A stretch of 64,000 nt of DNA, taken from Adiantum capillus-veneris (Eukaryota > Streptophyta > Polypodiopsida > Polypodiales > Pteridaceae). Each line of letters opens with the position of its first letter. Positions within the stretch are counted from its first letter, which is position 1. The notes under the pieces are model-generated. The model saw nothing but the letters and a program-made list of their open reading frames with translations. It ran no database searches and was not told the DNA's origin. The stretch spans positions 157,393,057 through 157,457,056 of the forward strand of contig CM043952.1 in NCBI GenBank assembly GCA_014529385.2, given 5' to 3'. This document shows, piece after piece, positions 45,628 through 55,938 of this stretch. A program made the position numbers and the translations under genes.

Positions 45628-46518
45628 ATGGCAGACGAGATTCCAGATCCCGCTTCCATGAGTGCAGATGCATTCATGGGCTTCGTTACACGGATGACGC
45701 CTGCTCAGATGGAAGAGGCTTCTCAGTACTGGGTAGCCAGAGGTACGGGTACTATGCCTCCCGGCTTCACACCCGAGGGTCCGATGCCTAGGGGGGGGAC
45801 GCCTATGGGTACGACGCCTTCTTCTCCCATCACGGCTGCTTTGACATCTAGGGGTGGGGCAGAGGCTGGTACATCCTCATCTCCGCAACACAGGCGCACT
45901 CGCCAATCTCGGTGATCGTCAGGTGGAGGTGGTGGTTGTTGTGGAGGAGGGTCCACAGATGCTTCGATCCCTCCTCGCTCACGACCCCCGTCCTACTTAG
46001 GCACACCTCTCGACACACCTCTTGGCACACCTCGGACACCTTGGGGGGCACACGATCCTAGTGCCTCCAAGATTTATATTGTACGGGGAGATGGTTCTGT
46101 TGACATGGATAGAGTTGGGACTGAGATGCGACAGCGGATTCGCCAGCTCGTGGAGCTTTCGACCAGCATTCTGACGTCTTGGGATCAACAAGAAAAGGAA
46201 AAAGTCACTTACATAGTGGAGACCATCCTGAGAGAGTACCAGCCTGCTCCGGGTTCTTCTGTTGTTCCGGTGCGGTGGATCAAGGGTGTTGCACGGGACA
46301 CCTTGAAACATCGACGAGATGCAGCTCGAAAGGCTTTCAGGACCGGCTCGCCGAAGCCTTCGAGCATCCCACAGGAGACGTGGCTGCAGATCAGGGAGGA
46401 TGAGCGGACAGCGGCCACGCGGTTCAGACAGCAGCGTGAGGCCGCGCAGGTACGACAGATGACTAGGGGGACATCTCATCTTGGCAGCGGAGGCTTCAAC
46501 ACCTTTCGCTATGAGTTT
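45628..46518 (+). pseudogene. Second CACTA gene, TNPA-like
   Basis: A frame starting MADEIPDPASMSADAFMGFV, after an acceptor-like TTCTTTGTGCAG. It has a Pro/Gly/Thr-rich middle, one TGA at 45913-45915, then Gly-rich and PLGTPRTPW-type repeats. The C-terminal half (KIYIVRGDGSVDMDRVGTEM ... ETWLQIREDERTAATRFRQQ) is helical and charged. It ends at a donor (TTT/GTGAGT, 46519). CACTA elements usually carry a second gene for an end-binding protein at this place. The assignment rests on position and general composition, not on a motif I can name. Confidence 0.6.
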
Positions 46519-46616
46519 GTGAGTTTCTAATCCAATCTTAACTATGGCGTTTTTTAAAACGCGATGAATCATGTATTCTTATTACTTTGATTTTTGTATA
46601 AATGCATAATCTTGCG

Positions 46617-46740
46617 ATGCATCGAGCTCCAACACGCGAGGAGGAGTCAGATGGATATCGCAGAGGTATCTATGAAGTACTGAATGATCTTGAAGCTTCA
46701 GGAGAGCCTGTAGACTGGGAGGCCTTACAATCTCGCTGAT
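46617..46740 (+). pseudogene. Possible last exon of the TNPA-like gene
   Basis: A short open stretch reads MHRAPTREEESDGYRRGIYE and ends LQSR before a TGA. It follows the intron donor at 46519. The acceptor is not clear, so the join is uncertain. Confidence 0.4.
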
Positions 46741-47737
46741 CACTTGAGGTGAGACGTTAATATGTGTAAGTTGATTTAATTAAGTCAGTATATGTGAAGT
46801 AATATCAATACTAATTTTGTGAGTTGTCCTATGTGCAGGTTGCGACGCCTAGTCATTAGTGGACCACATTTCATATATATGCTTTGTGAGACACAGACAC
46901 GCTTCTGTGTCTCTTTTTTGTACAAACAGTTAGTGTTCAGACAGTTATTGTTTCCCTTATGGTTATGATTATTGTCATTGTCATTGTATAGACAATTATT
47001 GTTTCTCTTTCTGGTTATGTTTATGGTTATTGTTAATTTTGTTTATGGTTATGGTTATCTGCATTATGGTTTTGATCAAAGTGGTTATAGCCGGTTATGG
47101 TTTTAAGTTATGGTTATGGTTTTAAGTTATAGTTATGCTTTTAAGTTATGGTTATGCTTTTCAGTTGGTACGGTTGTCTTTCATTGGCCTTAAATCTCAT
47201 GTGAGATCCTACATGGATAGCATGTAGGAGGCGTATACATGATATGGTTTTTTTTGAAAAGTTTATGTAAAAACAAAGGGAACTCTGCCAAAATTTCTGC
47301 ACGCGGGAGCATGTTGATTGTAAGGTCTTTGACCCCAACCAAAAAGAGCACCCTTGTACCATGAAATTATCATAATGGAAAAAAAGTTACTATTTTTAGC
47401 AGTTTTCCGAATTCTGTCAGTGCCATGATGTTTAAAATGTCATAAATCCTCGAAATGTGAATTAAAATAATTTTAGTGAAAGTTTTCCAAATATAGTAAG
47501 TTTTTGGTCACCCGACCCATCCAGTTTTGACCGTCTCGAAAAACTGCACCCATACTCCAAATTTGAAAAGATGCATTTTCGGACCCCGGGGGCTGCTAAA
47601 TATGGGAGGTACTCGGGTCAGTACGCCTTAGTTAGAGCTTCGTATGGCAATTTACAGCATCAAAATCCGATTCGTATGACCCGTTTTAGCCTAGAACCAA
47701 ATTTCCTAAAAATTATCCTGGGAGGTACCGGGAGCCC
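46741..47737. other. Non-coding tail with TTATGG repeats
   Basis: 46885-46914 contains a hairpin (GAGACACAGA ... TCTGTGTCTC). 46960-47165 is rich in GGTTATGG / TTTTAAGTTATGG words. The rest to 47737 has no gene I can support. No CACTA right terminus is visible. Confidence 0.5.
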
Positions 47738-47983
47738 GGGACTGTGTGGGAACAGGTCCCAGGCCACTCCAGATCATCTTTAGCAGCTAGGGGGCGCCCT
47801 CTTGCTTTGTGGGAGTCTTGGGAAAGCTGCCAAACCTGCAACTCAGTCTCAGAACCAGTTAGCCAAGCCAACCTGACACTTGGTGGGCAGAGAACTGGAC
47901 TTGCCATGCTTAACTGGAGAAGCTCCCAGATGCATTTAGCAACCCAGATCGATTTTCAGCCTGTAGGAGCCTATTTAAAGACC

Positions 47984-48014
<31 letters not shown>

Positions 48015-48870
48015 GCTCACACACACAGTGCACACACACACACACACCTACACACACTCTGGGAAGGTGCTGCCGGAACACACACCTTTTGAAGGAGAAG
48101 CAAGGAGGGAGGTGCTGTCGAATTCTCGCCTCAAGAAGCTCGAATAGATCAGAGAATCAAGAGGATTATCAGCCCTTAATCACGGTAACCACGGTTTAAT
48201 TAATGCTTTCTGAAAATCCTTTTCATTACCGCCTAAATTTCTCGTCTATTATGCTTATTCATAGTCGTAATTCTCTATAATTACTCCCTAAACTCTCATT
48301 AACCATATTCTATTATGTAATCATCATCCCATAGCTGAATTATCAGCCATTCATCACTCTCAATTAATGATTAGAGAATAATTACCAGAATTTTCTCTCT
48401 CTAGGCAGTATAGTAATTAATCGGTAAGTTAGTAATTGTGTAGATTGATGAGAACCACTCTTTCTATCACGCATTAATATTGTAGCTGATTTAGATTCAT
48501 ATCTGTTATGCATTAAGATATAATTAAGGTAAGATTAATCTGTCATTAAGTCTCTAAGAGATGGTTTTTCTCACACCTATGCATGCGATGACTCTACACC
48601 CTCTAATTGCTAGGAAAGAGATTAATCATACTTAATTCATCTCTCTGATAATTCCATTAGTGAAATCCTATTATTCTTAATCATGTAAGCCGAGTAATTA
48701 TCTTTAGAGCCGGTTCCCATAGGATTATGTGCCATTCTTAATGATTGCTTTATGAAAAATCTAGATCTATCATATAGGAGGGATTAATTAATGTCACTAA
48801 TCTACCCATTGGACTGTTATGATGCTTGCGAACCTTAGCTCTTTCTCCAAGCTAATCATTTAAAGTAGTG
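47738..48870 (+). promoter_or_regulatory. Possible promoter, first exon and intron
   Basis: A TATA-like CTATTTAAAG near 47969 is followed by a CA microsatellite (47985-48050), a purine-rich stretch, and a donor-like CACG/GTAACC near 48184. It then becomes a long AT-rich stretch that could be an intron ending before the ATG at about 48875. The block begins near the TGTGTGGGAACAGG sequence and could instead be the LTR of an unidentified element. Confidence 0.3.
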
Positions 48871-48874
48871 AGAA

Positions 48875-49018
48875 ATGGCCCCGGTTAAGAGGACTCGCTT
48901 CGGTGGTGCCCACGATCGCGAGGCAGGAACGAGCAATGTCAACGGGAAGGGGAAGGCTCCTATGGAGGAACAAATACCGGCCATCTCACAGGCCATCGAT
49001 GAAGAAGGGGAAGAGGTA
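48875..49018 (+). CDS. Short basic N-terminal exon, unidentified
   Basis: About 47 codons starting MAPVKRTRFGGAHDREAGTS and ending DEEGEE at a donor-like GAG/GTAGAT. The translation has a basic, possibly nuclear-localising start and a Lys/Gly-rich middle. I do not recognise the family; it could be the start of a gag or a transposon gene. No continuation was found. Confidence 0.3.
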
Positions 49019-50106
49019 GATCATATTTTTATTCAAGTTGTTTAAACTAACATTACATACGCTAGTTAGGAATGCTCATATCCCCAAACATGTTGGAGAA
49101 ATCCGACGGAAACCTCGGCATTGAAAGCATTGTACATTAAGTTCTAAAGTAGGAAGGAAATGATTGATGGGAATGCTGTTTGCAATAGGAAAGAATGTCT
49201 GCTAGGGAAAATTTAGCTCGGCATGTTCATTCTATTTCCAATGTTGAATTAGTCATGAACCCCCTCCTGATCACAGGGGCAGAGTTCCTGGTTAAGGGCT
49301 CTTGAATCCACGACTGCTGGTTAAGCGGTGGATACCCACGACTGCTGGTTAAGCGGTGGGAACCCACGTCTGCTGGTTAAGCAGTGGGAATGTCCATGTC
49401 GTGCTTTCTATGCGGTGGACATACCTAGTTGTATAGGCAGTTAGGCGACAACGGGAGGAGTAAACTCTCGCTGGAGGGGGGATGTTGTACCTCCAGAACA
49501 TTGGAATTTTTATGAATAAGTTTGAGTAGAATTTTTACTAGAATTCTGTCTTGGTGTTGTTTGCAATACTGGTTGAAGGGCTGTATTAACGAACAATGTG
49601 ATTCGGAATTAAACAAGGAATCTTTATGTTGAACAACCTTTGTGGTAGTAATTAGGTCACACAAGGAAGTGTGAGTGTGGGGGTGGAAAGTGGGGGCTTG
49701 GCTCGGGTTGCCAAAGCCTACGAGATGGGTGGTCCCGATTGGTCGGGAACTCTCTGTCCCCATAGTGCTTACTCGATATTAGTAATGCTCATTGCCCCTA
49801 GAATGGGGAATTCTCGAGAGTACGTGCCTCTGAAACATGAGGAAAAAGGCACTCGGGGTTTCTCTCCTCTTGGAAGGTTGGTCTTAGGATCGCTAGATAG
49901 TTAAGTACGCTTCCCCTGCGAGGTGGAGCTAGATCTCGTTGCTAGTAGGCTCGAACTCGATTCACTTTGTGATGAGAGATCGTCCGCTAGTTGAACCCTG
50001 AACCATTTTGTCTGCTTCCGCTATAGATCTAGTGGCCACCAGGTTTACCATCAAATCTGTTGTTTGATACGACGGGGTGGGGACCTCACACCGATATTTT
50101 GGTGCT
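49019..50106. other. No gene supported
   Basis: Apart from the 30-bp tandem repeat at 49307-49432 I see nothing firm. A 77-codon plus-strand frame (49671-49904) has no recognisable features. A G-rich tract near 49665-49695 could be a polypurine tract of an unidentified element. Confidence 0.4.
49307..49432. repeat. ~30-bp tandem repeat (CTGCTGGTTAAGC)
   Basis: Three close copies and a degenerate fourth of a unit containing CACGACTGCTGGTTAAGCGG. Each copy is partly palindromic, since the flanking CCCAC pairs with GTGGG. Confidence 0.85.
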
Positions 50107-50110
50107 GCTC

Positions 50111-50212
50111 ACTTTCTTGGGTAGAGGGCAAGAAGTCTGGCTGTGGCTGTGTCCATCTTTTAACTTGGCACAAGCCAGGCTACCTGTCCTCTGCCCAAGA
50201 AAAAAAAATTCT
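50111..50212. repeat. Imperfect inverted repeat next to element A
   Basis: TTTCTTGGGTAGAGGGCAAG near 50113 pairs with CTGTCCTCTGCCCAAGAAA near 50194, extending through CTGGCT/AGCCAG, with five or six mismatches over 30 bases. It could be a terminator hairpin of an unidentified unit or a small foldback element. Confidence 0.7.
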
Positions 50213-50441
50213 GTTATGGTCGTCGCTATGTGTTGAGCCAGCAGAGGATCACACCCTTATTTTTGCTCACACTCATCATTTTTTGTAACCATTGATTGTA
50301 ATAAATGTCTTTCCGACATTGATTTTGATTGGAGCCATTCATTAAGTAACGGGACTCAATTGAGTTTCCAGCTTGTAATTCCGAAGTAATTTCACTTGCT
50401 GATGTAATTAGTTAGAGATGTTCTCACCTCCAAGGCTGAGG

Positions 50442-50449
50442 TATATAAG
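50442..50449 (+). promoter_or_regulatory. LTR TATA box (TATATAAG)
   Basis: TATATAAG lies about 210 bp into the LTR and some 75 bp upstream of the GA tract, the expected site for the element's promoter. It is conserved in the 3' LTR at 63325. Confidence 0.75.
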
Positions 50450-50519
50450 CCAAAGTTTTGTAACCTAAAGGTAGAGTTTTATTTAATCAAAGTAAGTTTT
50501 TGGAGCGCCGTGACTGTGT

Positions 50520-50520
<1 letters not shown>

Positions 50521-50550
<30 letters not shown>
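50521..50550. repeat. (GA)n in the 5' LTR
   Basis: About 14 GA units just downstream of the TATA box. The 3' LTR copy (63405-63458) is considerably longer, which shows slippage after insertion. Confidence 0.95.
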
Positions 50551-50552
<2 letters not shown>

Positions 50553-51178
50553 TTATCTACTTGCTACGCGAGCTACGGAGCCGCCATTGGAGAAGCGACA
50601 CCGCCATTGTGTTAGCAACAGCGAGAGCTACGCACAGATACCAAGAGTGCGCGCTATCGGCTTCTATGTGTGGTAAGTTCCTACGAGCTTTGGTGTGAGT
50701 TTTCTTCCAACTCGTGTGTCGGAATGGAGCGTGCAGCATATCTATAGAACCACAACGAGTAGAGCTACGCATTAGTACCATCGGGGTCAAATTTCGGTCA
50801 CCTGTATTTTTCGGCCTGTCTTCATACGCGTTTACCGCACGGAGTGATTATAGGTTGATTTTGCAGTTCAAGTCTTTAGGGTGTTGTTCTTACCTAGTGT
50901 ATAGACTTCCCCTTGAGTTTGAGATTGATTCAATGATTCTAGATCCTATTTTGTATAGCATTCGTTCGTAGTACGGATTTCAGTCACTTGCGTATTTTAG
51001 AACTTAGATTTGATTTCCTTAGTAGTGATTGTCATTAGAAGGTCGAGTAGGTGATTTGACACCCACCTAGTTGTTTCCATGCGCCTGCGGGTCAAGCTCC
51101 GTCCTCGTCTGACAAATTTTGTTGTTGGTTGAGTTCTCGCTATTTAGCTTCCGCTAGCGGCGTAACCGCCTTAACATT

Positions 51179-51197
51179 TGGCGCCGCTGCCGGGGAC
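51179..51197 (+). other. Element A primer-binding site (tRNA-Asp-like)
   Basis: TGGCGCCGCTGCCGGGGAC starts two bases after the LTR. It differs at one base from the TGGCGCCGTTGCCGGGGA site associated with tRNA-Asp in Athila-type plant Ty3 elements (family knowledge). Confidence 0.88.
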
Positions 51198-52602
51198 GAG
51201 AGCCCTAAGTAGGTGACCTTAGACTAATCCTACGAGGTGAGTCGTATAAACTACTTTGTATACTTTAGTTAGAAAAGATCTAGGAGTGGTGGACTCCGAA
51301 GATCTCGAGAGATACTAGGAAGTGGGGTATTCCTGGGTCTTCCGTGTTGACAGTATTTTTAGTTTAGCTTAGATTTGTTTGTTGTTTTGTTGGTGTTGAG
51401 TAGTTGTTGATAGAAGAAGAATTTGCTAGTCCGTGAGTGGAAGTGGATCTCTTTAAAATCACAATTACCAAACCCATTTTATGATTAGGAATAGCTTACG
51501 TAGGACTTCATTTGATCCTGATCTAGAGCTAGTAATCATTGGAGTATTTGCTTGATATGGTTGATTGCATGTTAGATCACTAAACCGTCGAGTTAGTAGT
51601 GAAACTTGCAATAAACAAAAGTCAGAGAAATTTTCTGTGTATCTGGGAGTTGCTGAGCACTTGAGAAAGCTTTAGGAAGGATTCTGTGCCAAAAAATTGG
51701 AAATCTGCAACTTTAGACATCATACGCGTATGAAGTCAAAATGACCAAACAGAGACCAAAACAGAAATTTTGACTTTACCAGAGTGTTCAAAAGGGGAGT
51801 TATACCCTAATTTCAACTTAAAACAAGAGCATTAACACTCAAAGAAACCCAAAAAGACAAGTCGGAGTCCAAGAAACGCAAAGAATAGGAAATTTTGGAT
51901 TCAAATCTTGTTTTTACATTCAAACCTGACAAAAACACTTGAAACTCAATTATAAACATTGGAGAAGGCTTAAAACCAAGAATAGTCAAAATCTGGGACA
52001 AAAGACATCATACGCGTATAATGTCTTTTAGCACATCCACTGCTTATTTTTTATATCTGACCTGACAAGATTGTTACAAACACTGTAGAAAGCATAAATA
52101 TCAAGTCTTGACCCAAATTGATGAAAAAGACATCATACGCGTATGATGTCTTTTACCTAATTTTGGACATATTTTGATACTTTGCCAACACAGATCCATT
52201 GTAATAGCTGTCTAGAGGTTATATTTCAAGTTTCATCCCATTTGGATCACAATTGACCCAAAACAAGTCAAAAGCGGAAAATTGCCAAGAAAAGCCTAAA
52301 TTAGCCATAACTTGCTTAGACAGAGTTCAAACTGAATTTTGTGAGTGGATAGAGCATAAGGGGGCTACTGAGAGTGAGCATAACCAAAATAGTCCAAATC
52401 TGTGAAAAAAGACATCATACGCGTATAATGTCTTTTTCAGCATAACTGCAACAAAATTCTCACTTGATGAAACAGAAGTTGTCCAACTGACAAGATTAAA
52501 CAATTGACCAAGTATCAATCAGTTTGGATCAATTCTGACCACAAAAACTTGGGGAAAAACAAAATGCCGAGACAGAAAAGTTAAAGTCCTTTAGGGGAAT
52601 TG
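51198..52602 (+). other. Element A untranslated leader
   Basis: About 1.4 kb without a long frame. It carries four copies of a palindromic motif centred on ACGCGT (51715, 52000, 52125, 52405). The first ATG that opens gag is at 52603. Confidence 0.8.
51715..52437. repeat. Four palindromes around CATCATACGCGTATGATG
   Basis: Copies lie at 51715-51737, 52000-52029, 52125-52154 and 52405-52437. The third is a perfect 30-bp palindrome; the others match on the left arm and differ at one or a few right-arm bases (GTATAATG or GTATGAAG). All have the ACGCGT centre. Confidence 0.95.
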
Positions 52603-53943
52603 ATGAATTTGAGATCGGGCAAGAATCTCCAGAATAACCAACCAAAACAAGGGGAACAAGCAAGTGTCATATCAACCGAGGGAAGTGTAAACCAAAGTTG
52701 GGTGCAACCATTAGAGCCGATCTTTGAAGGAAGTGTTTCTGATACTTCTTTGGAGAGATCTTACGAGATTTTCACCGAACACTTGGAACACTTGAACCTG
52801 AACAACAGAGAAAATATGGCAGCAGGATCATCAAACCCTTCCGCCACAATGAAGCTATTGTTCATAAAATACCAGTACGACAATGAGCAAGGTGCCAAGA
52901 TCTACAAAGATGGAATGGACCGCTATTGTGTAAAGATAGAGGAGAGACCTAGTGAGTTCAAGGACTTAGTGCCTGTGAGCGATAGTGGAGATAGATATCT
53001 AGATGACGAGGGTACCATGTACTTGGTAGTCCTAAACCCTAACATTGTGGACAAGTGGGGATTGATGGGCACCAAAGCCAAAGTAGATGAAGAACTTGAA
53101 GAGAAAGCACCAATAATGAACTTCCCTGATGCGAGGTTAAGAAGAGAGAATGAAACTACAAGGATCAACACTGATAACATCTATGTGGGGCTATAAAAAT
53201 ATAATAATGGGGAGCAAGATCTCTATTATAGATGTGAAGAACCCTACACCGGAGAGTTGACAGACCAAAAAAGACTTTATGTCTTTACCTACACAGAGGG
53301 ATCGGAAGTGAAAATTGCTGCTTACGACAAGTATGGGAGGCAATACTCAACAATGGGCAAGAAAGAATTAGAAGGATATACATAATTTGGGGGACCACTA
53401 CATCAGTATTATGTTACTTCTAGCTCACAAAGACTAGCACCAACAAATGGAGTGCAAAACCCAATGACGACAGGAGGACAAAGAACTCAGGCTGCTGACT
53501 CTTTCAGTCAACCTCAGTACTCGAAGCCCGGACCAATGGGATCATTACATTCCAGAGATTCAATGGATACGAATCGAGGTAGTGCAGTTCCAATCCCCAC
53601 GTATACCACTCCAGGCCCAAGGTTCGAAGCGGAACCATCACATTTACCTCCTAGTAGTAGATTCAGGGCAGGGGAACTGACAAGGGTAACCAATGAAGTC
53701 CATGATGCTAGAGAAAGCTTTAGCCGGGACACAGGAGCAATGAGATTGGTAGCAGACCATAGACGTATGAGACCATCTCAAGTAGCAAAGTGTATGCCAA
53801 AGAAGTATGGTGGTTCAGGAGATCCGTATGCACATGTGTCACTCTTTAAGCAAGTCTTAAGAGCTGAGCAGATAACAGATTTCCATACACAATACGAGGG
53901 ATTTGGTCTTACTCTAGAAGGTACGGCATTGACATGGTTTTAA
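52603..53943 (+). pseudogene. Element A gag, N-terminal part
   Basis: Starts MNLRSGKNLQNNQPKQG; the ATG at 52603 is the first in the frame. It is one frame throughout, broken by TAA at 53194-53196, 53383-53385 and 53941-53943. A capsid-like segment begins near 53790 (CMPKKYGGSGDPYAHVSLFK ... LEGTALTWF) and is cut by the last stop. Gag would assemble the particle. That all stops fall in one frame shows nonsense mutation, not wrong framing. Confidence 0.85.
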
Positions 53944-55938
53944 CCACTGAACATAGGGGGATTCCATGACATTGACCATTTGCTAAGAGAGTTTGCTGAA
54001 GAATTCTCAAAACGAGGGATTAAGCACAATACGGTCTCACAAATATATGCTTTTAAACAGAGAGAACACGAAAAAGTGAAGGAAGCTTCACTTCGCTTCA
54101 AACAATACATTGAGAGATGTCCATTACGTGAACGACCACAAGATGACCGACTATCTGTTCTCTTTATTGAGGGACTGAGAAACGACACTCTCAAGAAGGA
54201 CTTGCACTTGAAAGCTTGTACAAGTTTTGAGCAAGTAACGAGAGAGGCATTGTACTTAGTGGATAACTGTACGGTTTATGGAGAGGTGTCAGCGGATACA
54301 GATTTTGCATCCAGTAGCTCCTCCTCCGTAGCGAGCGAGACTACCACTAAAAAGAATGTTCAAACAACAACCATGCCAAATGTAGAGCAAATGATAGAAG
54401 ATGCTCTAAAAAGGATGACACCATACCAAAAACCATTGCCAAAAACACTGAAATGGTGTGCTATTGAAAAAAAATGGACAAACCATCCAATAGAGGAGTG
54501 CTATTACAACAAAGGGTATGTAAGGGAGCATCAGTATGCACCTCCTGCTCAATTAGCACCACCTCAAGTACATCCAGTACCTCGATACCCAACGAGAAAT
54601 GTACCAGGACCTATGGGGATAGAAAGACCGCAACCGGTATTGGGACAACAACCACCTTTACCAGGAGCAAGACCAGTAGGCATTAGATATGCACCAACCT
54701 TAGAGAATCAGGAAGAACAAGCCTTAGTGCCTTTTCAAGCCTATTATGAAGAATCTGGTGCACACATGTCTCCAACTGTGTATTACCCACCAGAAGAACC
54801 CAAACAACCAGAACCATGGGGCATGATTGGGAATGTTGGAATACCAACAGTTATAAGTGCTTCTGATGAAGAGAGATACAATTTGGACACAAGAACATTG
54901 ATGTTCATAGCTCATGGAGGGTTAACAGGACAAAGACCATCCTATCCACAAAGGACGAATCAAATGGGACCAAGACCAGCACTAGGACCTTGTTACAAGT
55001 GTGGAGGTGACCATCTGATGAATGTTTGTCCACATACGGAAATCATTAGAATTAACGCTTATTGCACTGAGTGTGGGGTTACTCACTTCATTGAGGATTG
55101 TTCAAAGAATCCAAACAAAGTGCAAAAGACGACATTGAATATGCTAGAAACTATTCCTACCAGCAGTGGGTCTGAAAATGAAACTCTGATACCAACGCAA
55201 GTTGTTACTAGAGCTCAAGCTAAGAAAACCACTAGAGAACCTGAGAATGGAAAGTTAGCGACTGAAGTGGTTAGTCAAGGACCCCGGAGTCAGAGAAACA
55301 CATGGAAAGCTAGAAAAGCATGCATGAAGTTGAGAAAAGAATGTGAAGACGCTATTCTAGCTGAGGAACTAAAGCGAACTAAAGATAGATTAGAAAAACT
55401 TGAGAGTCAAAACGGGAAACGAGAGATGAGCCCTGAAAGAACGAAACAAAAGAGTATCAAAGAAACAACGAGCTTAAGCTCAGGGGGATCAGTGCTAGTC
55501 GACAAAGTACACGAACCATTGGACGCACTGATGAGAGCTTACGAAGCTAGGTTAAAGAACAACCAAACACAAGAACAGAGGTGGATGACATACCCAAACG
55601 CGGAATTGGAAAAGCAGAGACTTGAAATGTGCCAGAGAATGATCGAGACTGCACAAGCCTTATTAGAACCACCAAAAGAAACAATGAATTGTGGAACGGA
55701 AAACCCAATTCAGCAAGAGACTGTCGTTTCACGGGTAGCTGAAAAGACTCCCAGTGCACAAAAGCCTGAAAATACACACAAGGATGACCGCATAGTATTG
55801 AACACAACCGATCAGGAGATAGAGAGTTTTTATCCAGCCATACAGAGGTCTTACGGAAGAGATGAGGATTACAATGAATTTTGGAAACAAGTGAGAGAGG
55901 CAAACTTTGCAAACGAGCTAAGTTGCCAAGCTAATTAG
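53944..55938 (+). pseudogene. Element A gag, capsid end and nucleocapsid
   Basis: Same frame as the upstream part. The capsid homology continues (IDHLLREFAEEFSKRGIK ... SLRFKQYIERCPLRERPQDD ... VLFIEGLRNDTLKKDLHL). A Pro-rich stretch follows, then two zinc knuckles, CYKCGGDHLMNVC and CTECGVTHFIEDC, both CX2CX3HX4C. A basic, helix-forming region (RKACMKLRKECEDAILAEEL ... KDRLEKLESQNGK) leads to a TAG at 55936-55938. Downstream pol is in the same frame. The TAG could be a readthrough site or just another lesion; the three earlier stops favour a lesion. Confidence 0.85.

Larger units (their letters stand above)
50231..51176 (+). mobile_element. Element A 5' LTR
   Basis: 946 bp with TGTTGAG...TTAACA ends. 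It contains a TATA box at about 50442, a GA microsatellite at 50521-50550 and a primer site two bases beyond its end. Confidence 0.95.

Noticed and set aside
46960-47165. Interstitial telomere repeat
   Set aside because: The words are TTATGG / TTTTAAGTTATGG, not TTTAGGG or TTAGGG, and are irregular.
48851-48864. Possible CACTA right end (TAAAGTAGTG)
   Set aside because: It matches the left end only at CACTAC and a few later bases, and no ACGCGTAT subterminal repeats lie near it.
50300-50305. AATAAA as the LTR polyadenylation signal
   Set aside because: It lies upstream of the TATA box, in the part of the LTR that is not at the transcript end.
53194-55938. Stops in gag corrected by RNA editing
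   Set aside because: U-to-C editing that removes stops is known from organelles of ferns and hornworts; this is nuclear retroelement DNA, and point-mutation decay explains it better.
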